From Acanthosepion pharaonis (taxonomy: Eukaryota > Mollusca > Cephalopoda > Sepiida > Sepiidae), in the NCBI GenBank assembly GCA_903632075.3, contig CAHIKZ030005498.1, positions 427,501 to 491,500 on the forward strand: a stretch of DNA of 64,000 bases. The letters are read 5' to 3'. The number at the start of each line of letters is the position of its first letter. Positions within the stretch are counted from its first letter, which is position 1. The translations under genes and the position numbers were made by a program. The notes below the pieces were generated by a model. That model ran no database searches, had not been told where the DNA came from, and worked only from the letters and a program-made list of their open reading frames with translations. Shown here one piece after another: positions 54,200 to 64,000 of this stretch.

Positions 54200-54202
<3 letters not shown>

Positions 54203-54263
<61 letters not shown>
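54203..54263. repeat. (AT)n microsatellite
   Basis: About 30 AT units. Confidence 0.95.
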
Positions 54264-54264
<1 letters not shown>

Positions 54265-54266
<2 letters not shown>

Positions 54267-54640
54267 GGGAGGTTATAGTAGTTCCATCGAGAGCAAAGTG
54301 TGTTTATTAAAAAGAAGGGAGATATGTTGTTCATGATGACGGTCGTCTTCGAGTATAGAATCCAGAGGTTAGAAGTGAATATTTCGAAGACAGTAGGAAC
54401 GCGTTGTTCAGGTTAGCAGTGGATATTTTGGTAAAAGTAGCAGATCGTAGTTCTTCCTTCTGTTTCTCTTCGCCTGACAAGCTGGTACTGGACATTCGGG
54501 TAGAGTAAACAAAATGGCCTCCTTTATACACGACGGGTTGAATATTCTACGTCTTATGATTGGCTAACCTTCTATTGGTGGACTATAACGTGAATCAAGT
54601 CTTTTGGGCTAGCTCACTAGTTACATAATATTCACAAAAA
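54265..54640. other. Unassigned, moderately GC-rich block
   Basis: The minus strand has a 66-residue open frame (54331-54531) with RMSSTSLSGEEKQKEELRSA. I cannot assign it to a family, and no start, splice or promoter context supports a gene. Confidence 0.35.
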
Positions 54641-54644
54641 ACTG

Positions 54645-54800
54645 CAACAAGATACCGCAAACGCTTTTTGTTGTAATGTGGATTTAAAAAAAAGAAGTAT
54701 TATGCTTTATTTTACACAATTTTACTACACGGGTTTCTGGTCTCGCGACCGTCATCAGGTAAAGGGTTGAGATTACTACATATTATTAAAATAATAATTT
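54645..54800 (-). repeat. Hammerhead-like repeat arm (family of 12112)
   Basis: GCAAACGCTTTTTGTTGTAA through TTTACTACAC matches 12112-12218. On the minus strand: CTGATGA (rc of 54752-54758), GGTC-GCGA-GACC stem, and GAAAC (rc of 54733-54737), then CCGTGTAG. Confidence 0.6.
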
Positions 54801-56095
54801 TTTTTCTCATTTATTTTTTCGATGTTAAATATTTTCGATATGAGACATACTCTTTTTTGAGTTAGTAATCCGATTTTCACGCTTTCTCCTCAGAGTGCTC
54901 GACTGAATTAACTTTTTCGGGGACGTTTACATTGTCAGCCACAGATTATTTTTCTCAATAAGTTTCACCCTTTATACCGTCAGGGGAACACTCGTGGTAC
55001 AGGGTTAATTCAAGAGGTTATTTGTGTGGATATGAAGGGATGATAACGATTAACTCTAGACTTAATCTAGGTAAAGATTATCGTGATCGGGGAAACATCC
55101 TCTTCAGTGTCGTTTCCAAAAAGCAGCTTTTCGCAAGAATAATCTGTTCGAGTGGATCTTCCTTCTGACCAATTGAATGAAGAGAAATGTTGGTGTTTTG
55201 CTACTATGTAAATGGCATTGTGTATCCTTGTCGGAAACTGGTGGGACCAGGGAATGTACTTCGTCCGATCACTTTCCGATAGCGAGAAGCTTGCCATATC
55301 CCGCCCGTGAGAGAGAGGTTGGAGGGCGGAGACTAATTTCTCACCGACCATGATTCAGAGACGCTTTTGGACTCTATCAGCCCTGGGCAGCCTTCATCCC
55401 CATATGACAAAAGTACTTCATTTTTGGTCTGATTTGACTATTGTTAAGGTTGGGGATAACAAGAGGTCTCACGTACTTACTAGAGCGGAACAGGAAGCCG
55501 ACCATTTTGACTGCATCCTTAGCAATGGATCTCGCGAGCGTGCGCACGCGCGCGCCTGTGTGTGAGAGAGATTTTATAGTGATTATATATTTATTGTTTT
55601 TCTTCTTGAGAAGATAGTTCCCAAATCTTGATGTTGAAATGGAAAGGAACCGTCCAAAATTCCTTGTAGTTATTTTCTTTTAAAATTTACAATCTTTCGA
55701 CTAACGTCAATCATACTAAAAAAAAAAAAAAAAGACAGAAATTCTTAGTAATTCTGGTCTAAGACTCACAGACTTATTCCGTTGCGAGGAAACCAAAATT
55801 CAATTGGAAAATATATTAGTCTAACACGAAACATTTACCGAGAATTGCATTAAGTCCCATAAAAATTCCTTTTAATCATTTCACCACAAGAAAAGGGATA
55901 AAGATACCAAAGTGCTACTGGAAACAAATAACCTGCATATATAAAATGAATTCTTTACTGATTTTCTTTGTTGATCCGGAGAGACCAAATAGTTCTACAC
56001 TGATTTATTATTAGCTAGCACAATCATAACAACAATAAATGCATAGATGACACCTTGTTGATGGCAGATAGAGTGAGAAACTTGCAAGAAGTTTT
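54800..56095. other. Non-coding stretch
   Basis: Contains the weak third copy of the 90-bp repeat (55030-55105) and a CG-rich GCGTGCGCACGCGCGCGC run near 55538-55557. No gene recognised. Confidence 0.45.
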
Positions 56096-56099
56096 ACAG

Positions 56100-56400
56100 A
56101 CGTCCCTTTCTTTTTAAAAAAAATCATTTAAGCACAAGCAACACGATAATGTCATTAAACGCTAGGTGTTTCTAAGAATGAAACAAAATGAGAACACATT
56201 TGCGACGAGAAAGTACAACAGGATTCAGAAAAATATAAAATGGCGACCGACGTTACATTTCATTTTTTCAAGACCGGAAGTAACTAGAAAAAGCAAGAAA
56301 CCAGAAGAGATTTCCACAGGCGGGAAGTACGAGAAAATAAACTATTAGAAATAAATTGAATGTTGCATCTAGCTAATTCAACAGATGAGGCCTAATTACG
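56100..56400 (-). pseudogene. Jockey-like LINE 3' tail
   Basis: GGCGACCGACGTTACATTTC, CCACAGGCGGGAAGTACGAG and GAATGTTGCATCTAGCTAAT parallel 47338-47480 and 10165-10300, giving the same tail read on the minus strand. No frame is intact. Confidence 0.5.
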
Positions 56401-56810
56401 CTCAAATTAATTAGTTTACATATCACGGAGTAAAGCTCATTAGAACAATCGCCATGAAAATATTCATAGACTGAAGTTGGCCACCACATTGCAGGGAAAA
56501 AAAGTGACTGAATTCGAAATGCAAAATCAGGACCGATAACATTAGAAATTAGTAAAGCAACGTAGAAAGAAACGGCAAATCGCTAATTGTAAAACAAAAT
56601 CTTTAGCAAGAGGTTCAGCCCTGACGTCATGGCGTTATAATCAAACCTAAGTCAAAATCATGGTCTTTATTCATTATCTGAAGGACGTTTTTCTAGTTTT
56701 CCTCAGCATGGCTGGTGCTAACTTTCAGAAGAGGGACTCGTTGCATCTTCTCTGGCTAAAGATCTTTGCTCACATGAAGCGAAAAAATTATATTGAATTC
56801 CATTGAATTT
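56400..56810. other. Non-coding stretch
   Basis: Nothing secure; it may be an extension of LINE-derived sequence. Confidence 0.4.
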
Positions 56811-56814
56811 AGGT

Positions 56815-57118
<304 letters not shown>

Positions 57119-57268
57119 TCACTTGTATGGATATGAATTTCTGACCCTATGTTTTACGCTTTTACTATCATCAATGAGAATTTATCAAAAACTTCTGTCC
57201 ATACAACTGAATATGTTAGCTCCATCACTGATATTGAGAACATTCCAATAAGCACTGCAAATATAAAA

Positions 57269-57270
<2 letters not shown>

Positions 57271-57320
<50 letters not shown>
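57271..57320. repeat. (AT)n microsatellite
   Basis: About 25 AT units touching the hairpin. Confidence 0.95.
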
Positions 57321-57323
<3 letters not shown>

Positions 57324-57677
57324 GAATAAAAAATATGGGATCATATTAAAACATAAGATACAGCAATATCCACGTTTTAAAACATAAAATGTAAAAATTA
57401 CCTTTCGACCGACACATTTTCAAACACAATCGTCAGTGGTCTAGGGGGAGCACTAACAAGAAATTTTTTATTAATACCGTAATAAAACAGGATGGTAAGG
57501 GGGTGAAACAACCTGTTTTATTAGGGTACTAATAATTTTTTTTTTCTTGTTAGTGCTCCGTTTTAGATTACCGACCAATGAAAATGTGTCGGTCGAAAGG
57601 TATCTTACATTTTATGTTTTAAACGTGGATATTGTTGTATCTTATGTTTAATATGATCGCATATTTTTTATTCCTCA
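57320..57677. repeat. 358-bp inverted-repeat element
   Basis: Arms 57320-57491 and 57512-57677 are imperfect reverse complements along about 165 bases (TGAGGAATAAAAAATAT against ATATTTTTTATTCCTCA; AATAAAACAGG against CCTGTTTTATT). Each arm contains TGTCGGTCGAAAGGTA or its complement, the GAAA-side of the hammerhead-like motif, and the left arm also has CTGACGA on the minus strand. No coding capacity. AT arrays lie on both sides. Confidence 0.85.
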
Positions 57678-57711
57678 AATGTCTGATTAGACTTGGCAGT
57701 AGTAGAAATCT

Positions 57712-57715
<4 letters not shown>

Positions 57716-57767
<52 letters not shown>

Positions 57768-57803
57768 AAGAATGTTCCTCCCCACCAAATCAAGTTAATT
57801 TTT

Positions 57804-57856
<53 letters not shown>
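57716..57856. repeat. Two (AT)n arrays
   Basis: 57716-57762 and 57806-57856, separated by 43 bases. Confidence 0.95.
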
Positions 57857-57859
<3 letters not shown>

Positions 57860-57861
<2 letters not shown>

Positions 57862-58273
57862 TGTGGTTGGGAAGTCAGCGACATGGGGAAGACTATCCAG
57901 TGACTTGATGTGAAAATAAAATAAGAGGGGCCATGTAAGATCAGGAAGTACATCCTGGTTTCAAATCAACTAATCCTAAATACTTACGGAATCTCAATTT
58001 GTGAGCAGTTTTTAAAGAACAGTGTGCGACTGTAATCAGTGTTGACTGTTTTTCTGTTTTGTTCCAGTTACACTCTTTATTTCATCTTAAAATCACTATA
58101 TATCAAGTCTTACACACCGTCTCTCCCTAAACATCGTGATAGTTTGCTGGGGCTTGCTATCTCTAGTCTCTAGTACTTCACCCACTTTTGTTCTCCTCTT
58201 CTCTATCCCCTCATCAATCATTCGTTATCAGCTTTATTGTATTTTTAAAGTGTAAATTTTCAATTTTTGTTTT

Positions 58274-58315
<42 letters not shown>

Positions 58316-58450
58316 CTTTTTTATATTTGAAGACATAAAAAGGCAAAGTGCGTTCTCTCATGTATGTCATGACGATTATTACCATTGAAAGCTAAATCAC
58401 CGAGCCGAGTTAAAGATCAGGTCGAGGCACTGTTCACGTAGATGTAATAG
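57860..58450. other. Non-coding stretch with (AT)n at 58276-58313
   Basis: Nothing else recognised. Confidence 0.55.
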
Positions 58451-58452
58451 CT

Positions 58453-60410
58453 TGTGACGTCGTCCCCTGGTCGCAGCGCCAACTGTGACGTTCTATCCTG
58501 GTCTACCACGGCACCAACTGTGACGTCCCTAAACAGCACCAATTGTGACGTCCTCGCCGCGGCGCCAGCTGTTCGCTCCTCGCTGCTCCGTTCGGGTGTC
58601 GCTGCTCCAAACGTGACGTCCGCCTGTCGCGTCAGTCGTGCTGTCTCGTACTGTGACGACCAAATGGCTTGGTATCGGTCGCGGCACCCAAATGTGACGT
58701 TCTAACCTTGTGGTGATTCGAGTGGGTATCTGATTAGATTTGATATCTGCCTCGTCGTTCCCAACTCGCTTCCAACGCCTGGTTACCAAGGTAACTGCAT
58801 TGATCCCCACCCCGCCTACCCACGTTGTGAATTGATCTTAGGCAGACGAGATCAATCAGTAGTTGGGGCCGTAATGCAAATCGAGTTCAGCGGGGGTGAT
58901 AACACACAAATATGCATAAAAGAAAATAAAATGAAAACTCAAAAGTTCAAGGTATCAAAGAAAAAAGTAACAAACTTTATGTCTAGTTGTTCGATAGATA
59001 GGACTGCATCTATCTCCCGACCCGTTCTATGGATTGTGACACGTCGTTTTTCCGTTAGGCAAGTTTTAACGCTTCAAGTTGTTTGCTCTTGAACGGACGA
59101 AAGAAAAAAAAAGACTTATTTTGGTGGTCTGGATCTAAGTCGCTCTTCAAAATAATTGTTCTTGGGTTGAAGAGGAGTCCAGAATTTGCGTAAATCTTGG
59201 TCATCTATCTGCGAGGCGGTTTCAACTGGAGACTGACTCTTCGCTGCAACTCCAACTCGAACTGAGACTCAACTCAAACTGAACTGCTGGAACTGATTTC
59301 TGCTCGTTGTGGCTTTATATGGACGCCGACCAAAACGGTGGGGTAGGTTTGTCGGCGTCGGGGTTTCTCGATAATTCTAAATACATATCCACCTCTCTGG
59401 TTAGGAATTTCCACTTTTTTCCATTTTTGGGAACCTTTCTCACTCCCACCTTCTCACCATACTTCAGAAGGCGTGAACTGCCTTCCCCACTTCTTCGTAG
59501 CAGCTTCTCATACCTATACTCTGGATGGGCGGCGACAGCCTCCTTCGTGCGTCACGTGATCACCACTTGACCAATGATGTCTTAGTCGGGCGTGGACGAA
59601 TCCGAGGCTTTGTTCGGAAAAAAATATCTTGGTTAACTAAAAAAAATTATCTTTCCTCCTCCTTCTTGTCACGTGATAACTTGATCAAATGTCTTAGTTA
59701 TCCGCGGCTTTGTTTCAGGAAGAAAAAAATATTTGCTTAACTAAAAAAAAATTCTCTTCTCTTTCCTTTTCTTCCGTTATCATTTATCATTAGCCGAAAA
59801 ACGGGACAATATGAACAATGGCGGTCATAACTCTTGTTCTACACGTGGTTTTCGTCAGGTATTTTATCGCCAATTATCCGAATGGATGGCTTTTTAACAC
59901 GGCCAAACGTCGCCCCCGAAAAGAAATTTTTAAATTCCCATTCATTTCTTTCGGCGAATATTTCTTGATAACATAATTTTATTATCGCAGGCCAAAGATG
60001 TTCCGTCGAAAGAATTCGGTCAATGGACACGTATTGTGTGGCTTTTTTATTTTTTCTATCTATTCAATGTCCTTTTGTTGCCTGTTTTTCGTCACTTAAC
60101 GAAATAACATTTTCATTTGAATTTTTCTTTGGCCAGTCGGTCTGTAGTTGATAATAAGATGCCTTCCAGTTTGTTTGTTTTCATATCCTTAGATAACATA
60201 GCCGTTATCTGATTCTTTATCCCTTTCTTTTTACTCAGAATTTCCCTGTCATTGTAATGACACATTTTCGCCATTTGTTACTTATCAAAATATCCTTCAT
60301 CCATTGTCTCTTAGCCGTGTGTGTGTCTGCTTATCATCCACGATTCGGTTCTTAGCCTCTCCTTTCCTTCTTTTCTTTCTTTTCTTTTTTTCTGCCTCGA
60401 AAATGGTTTC
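58453..60410 (+). repeat. 2-kb TGACGT-rich repeat, copy 2
   Basis: Same orientation as 49689-52010 and 8764 bases downstream. TGACGT occurs at 58455, 58486, 58521, 58546, 58614 and 58695; octamer ATGCAAAT at 58874-58881. It lacks a 55-base GC block present at about 49746-49800 in copy 1 and lacks the 35-bp minisatellite. The 3' half (CAGGCCAAAGATG, TTGATAATAAGATGCCTTCC) aligns with 51585-51750. Confidence 0.7.
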
Positions 60411-62105
60411 AAAACTTTCTAATTATTTTTTTCTTAAAATTTAAATAATTATATCAAATCTTATTCAAAAAAAAAGTAATTAAAAGTCTTTCTAATTAAA
60501 TAAAGTTTCAGTTTTATAGCATTTTTTGTTTTATGAATCAGAACAGATTTTCGTAACTGGGGCTCCTATTTTACAAAAAAAATTAATTTAAATTACGGCA
60601 CACAGTCTGAACTAATATAAACATTATCTCAAGAAAATTTTATTTTTCAAATGGTCGTTAATAAAATAACACATTATATTAGATAGTAAAAAAATAAGGT
60701 TTACTAAGATTTTCTAAATATTTCTTAAATAATTTGACATTTAGAAAAAATTCTGAAATCCACACTTATTTTTTTTTTGAAGCATATCAAAATCAGAAAT
60801 TCTCCTAAACAACGAATTTTCTTTTACAAGTATTTTTTCATGACTTTAATTTCTTTTTCTACATCATCTCTTAACCCCAATTTCAAAATTCGAATATTCT
60901 AGTAAAAATAAAAAATACATTTTAATAAAAAAATATTCCTTTATTCTTTTCTCTTAATAATAACAAATATTTTAACGATAAAACTTTGTTTTCATTAAGT
61001 TTTGTTCATTTTTCGTTATTTTGGTTTTTTCTTTTTATCATTCTAGTTTGCAGGAAAAATGTCTTATTATGATAACGACTATTTTTGAGGATTTTTAATT
61101 GTAATGTCCAATTAAGGCGAACTTATCATTGAGACGGAATTAGATGCCGTTAGAATTTATCGGCAAAGGTTTTATCTAAAATTCATATAAGGCTTCATCC
61201 AGTCAGATTCCTAATTAGAACCAATTTTATTTATATTGTATTTATTCATTTATATATTTATTATATATTTTTGTGAAGTCTTATCTTATTGGAAGAAAAT
61301 GGAATTCAAAAAGGCAGGAAAACCTAAATACTGAAGAGTCTTTTTGAAAGTTCATATGATGAAAATTTCAATCAAAAAAGATATTAAAAATGTGTAAAAA
61401 AAAACATTAATTCTTGCAACTCATGTTACTTTTTTGAATTATTTAATTGATTATCTATCTACGCCAGATAGACAACACTATTTATACAAATATTTACTAA
61501 ACTAAGTCAAATTTTTCGACCACAGCTAGAAACAGGTGTACGGCTCTGCGACAGGAGACTGCAAACGCAACTCAGATAATCTTCATCGTCAACAAACATC
61601 TTCTTACAATTCCGCGTGTTCTTTTATTCATTAGTTCGTTAATTAGCGCGCAGTCACACCAGCTTTACCTCAAAAATAAAGGATTTGAAGACGAATGACA
61701 TGTGCATAGGGGTTAGTTAGTTCATTCTAAATTAACTGCCGAATGAATAGTGAGTTTGATACGTATTTCGGCTTTTTTCATCAAAGTGCTCCTTAAAAAG
61801 CATTTTTGTTCACCTCTCAAACTGGTGCAATGGCTTCACGCTTGTCAGCTAGAGTAATTATCGACTGTAGTGAGTTTTTTAGCAATCGGTGCCCCATCTT
61901 TTCGGCCTTGTGCCATATCTGAGCTACGCTTAGAAAATAACCATAAATAATGGACTATTCCGTTTTTATCGCAGGGATATACGGAAAAGACATATCAGGA
62001 AAGGTTTTTTTTTTTTTTTTGGTTTTTTTTTTAAGTGAAACGAAGAAAGACAGACAGAAAGAAAGAAACAAGCAAACATATAAAAACATCTAGGCATTTG
62101 GAATT
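60411..62105. other. Very AT-rich non-coding stretch
   Basis: No gene recognised on either strand in 1.7 kb. T-run near 62006-62033. Confidence 0.55.
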
Positions 62106-62108
62106 TGA

Positions 62109-62123
62109 AATATATATATATAT

Positions 62124-62158
<35 letters not shown>
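62109..62158. repeat. (AT)n microsatellite
   Basis: Two AT runs with a short interruption. Confidence 0.93.
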
Positions 62159-62162
<4 letters not shown>

Positions 62163-62164
62163 AA

Positions 62165-62890
62165 AAACTTCACCAAAAAGATTACACCTGACAGAAAACT
62201 TTTCTCAAAGACGTTTTAACAACGTTAAACAAACACTAATCAACAACGGTTTCCTAAGGACCTTATAGACCAACAAATTAGACTATTGGATTTCCCCAAA
62301 GGAAGTAATAACGATAGCGAGGATACACAAAAAATCAGATGCACATTTATTCGAAAAAACAAATGAATATTAATTTCAAACAAGAAGAAATTGTCTAAGG
62401 ACATAGCGAAAAAAATTTACTACTCCTAAATTGATCCGAATAAAAAATCAAACTTATTATCTATTATAAAAAAATTTAAGACAGCCAACCTTATCCTCAA
62501 AAATAATAACACACCAACTAAGTCAAAATTACGAAGAACGAACATTTCTTAAGTTCGCCATCAGCCCTTAAAACTGTGTTACTCATCAAACTAAGATTTC
62601 ATAAATCTTCACATCGGTTAACTCCAACCCATGCTTATCCATTTTCACGGCGTTAACCTATCTGATCACAGCTCCATTAGAACCCATTTAAAAACACACA
62701 TCCATTTTTTACCCGACACTATGGGAAATTTTTATGAAAACACTAATATATTCCTGCATCCACTTGCAAAAAAGACTAAAAATAATTCATTTGTAATAAT
62801 AAAAAAGAAACAGCCAATCCTTAACAACTTCCATTTCTACGAACAAAGCCATGTAAAGGTTGAATGTATTCAGAAATAATTAAAACATCC
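62165..62890 (+). pseudogene. Second Penelope-like element C-terminus
   Basis: Plus strand, several frames: FPKDLIDQQIRLLDFPKGSN; DIAKKIYYS; SIIKKFKTANLILKNN; TPTKSKLRRTN; a degenerate GIY-YIG stretch; RTHLKTHIHFLPDTMGNFYE; and KKKQPILNNFHFYEQSHVKV (ending near 62870). NLILKNN-x-TPTKSKL before the nuclease and the ENTNI / KKKQP-LN end are features I associate with another clade of Penelope-like elements than the one at 44.4 kb. No frame is intact and the reverse transcriptase is absent. Confidence 0.6.
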
Positions 62891-62894
62891 CTAC

Positions 62895-63130
62895 CACATC
62901 TATTATTTACACAGAATTAAACATTCAATTCGTATGATAATCGAATCATCCTTGATAAATTCTAAATATTCTGATATAGCTGAAATTTATCGGAAATATA
63001 AAACATTCGGACAGTTCTTATTTGCCTTTGTAAGAACACAAGAATTTTAAATCAAAAAGCTCAACCGTAGTACCATGTCTGTCTTTTTTAATGAAACATG
63101 TTTAAAGGAAGATTTTGGATAAATCAACAA
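62895..63130. other. Non-coding stretch
   Basis: It may be the 3' part of the Penelope-like relic; not resolved. Confidence 0.4.
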
Positions 63131-63135
63131 CTTTA

Positions 63136-63142
63136 TATATAT

Positions 63143-63190
<48 letters not shown>
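63136..63190. repeat. (AT)n microsatellite
   Basis: About 24 AT units with a TTT interruption. Confidence 0.93.
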
Positions 63191-63192
<2 letters not shown>

Positions 63193-64000
63193 CGTTCTTT
63201 TCTGTTTTGAACATAGGAAATACTTGGAACGGACATAGGTGGTGCGCTTTTTGTTTTATTGAGAAACAGAAAGAAAGAAAGAAATAAAAAAAGAAAACAA
63301 AGATACAAATGCGCATGCGTTTACATGGTTCAATGAAATTGAAAATTTTTTATCAATATCAGAACTTTTAATTTGTAACGACATATTCGTATTTAAACAT
63401 TTTCTATTTGTTTGAACAGAATATTCAGTATAACCCCATTCATGAATAAAATAAAAAACGAAGGTTGGTAATGAACTTTCCCATGGATACAAGATTAACA
63501 CATATAAGTTTCGCCAGCGGTAGCGTCCAAAATTAAAGAAATAAAAGTGAGACATCGAATTCTCAATGAATCCCCCAAATTCTGAAATTTCTACCAATCG
63601 TACACAACGCGGTCAGTTCAGTCACAAGGCCGAATTAAATGATGGGGTATCCGAGCCCGTATGCTCCGCTTCTTAAAAATATCATGGACCCCAAAAACGA
63701 GAACAATTCAGGAAATATGTGAGAGATAATTTACTGTTCTGCCCTTCGACATTGCCTCGAATGGGGATCCTCTCTGCCAGGAGTTTAGATAATTTGAAGA
63801 TAAAAGCTGGATACGAATCTCCAACTGCAGGATTTCGCGAACCGCCCTACGCGCTAAAGATGATGGGTGAACGAATAGAAGTATATTGGGATATTTAGCC
63901 CGTATTAAAATACAGAAAAAATGTAGATCCAATATAAAACGAGGTGGGGAAAAAGGCTGTTTCATCTGACAAGAATCTACCCTTCGACAGAACCTCGTCT
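63191..64000. other. Non-coding stretch to window end
   Basis: No gene recognised; open frames on the minus strand carry no identifiable domain. Confidence 0.5.

Noticed and set aside
55538..55557. CG-rich GCGTGCGCACGCGCG run as a CpG island promoter
   Set aside because: Only about 20 bases long in AT-rich surroundings; no other promoter evidence.

Overview
This window looks like repeat-rich, gene-poor intergenic or intronic DNA of a metazoan, most likely a cephalopod such as an octopus. That is inferred from the dense (AT)n and (TATC)n arrays, the tRNA-derived SINEs, and the mix of Penelope-like, jockey-like and mariner relics. I recognised several of these as cephalopod-type from memory and could not search for them. 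There is no operon structure, no dense coding, and no host exon, tRNA gene or rRNA gene that I can defend. The long tyrosine/isoleucine, threonine/histidine, cysteine/valine and phenylalanine open frames are translations of simple repeats.

Layout. 1-5.4 kb: AT arrays, a near-perfect 60-bp hairpin, a TATA-bearing dispersed repeat and SINE pieces. 5.4-9.4 kb: a nest of DNA transposons. Decayed minus-strand Tc1/mariner-superfamily copies carry a complete 1289-bp mariner (6158-7446) and two tRNA-derived SINEs. 10-16.9 kb: jockey-like LINE 3' end, AT arrays with hairpins, a second transposase relic (12.7-13.2 kb) and palindromic Penelope-type repeats. 17.4-19.1 kb: TATC/GATA arrays. 19.3-20.3 kb: the best-preserved jockey-like reverse transcriptase, with a YADD box. 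22-24.5 kb: a pyrimidine-rich minisatellite and an 18-19-bp satellite. 25.1-27.4 kb: a long direct duplication and a 126-bp tandem repeat. 27.8-28.8 kb: a foldback-like inverted repeat.

29.5-37 kb: compound microsatellites, LINE pieces, SINEs, two palindromic Penelope-type units with tandem monomers, and tandemly duplicated LINE C-termini. 39.6-40.3 kb: another LINE with a lost active site. 41.6-45.7 kb: a probable SINE, a tandemly duplicated unknown repeat, and a Penelope-like GIY-YIG region inside its own palindromic unit. 47.2-48.7 kb: a LINE tail, two tandem copies of a strongly structured snRNA-like sequence, and a SINE. 49.7-52.0 and 58.45-60.4 kb: two copies of a 2-kb GC-richer repeat rich in TGACGT, with an octamer. 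53.4-54.3 kb: a large AC/AT array. 56.1-57.7 kb: LINE pieces and a 358-bp hairpin. 62.2-62.9 kb: a second, different Penelope-like C-terminus.

The elements do not form a pathway. They are layers of transposition: older DNA transposons and LINEs cut by a younger mariner, with SINEs, Penelope-type palindromes and hairpins repeatedly abutting (AT)n tracts. The most interesting threads are (i) a recurring hammerhead-like core (CTGANGA, stem, GAAAC) in palindromic and tandem Penelope-derived units, and (ii) the tandem structured RNA candidate at 47.8-48.25 kb. Boundaries of degenerate elements are approximate, usually within 10-50 bases.
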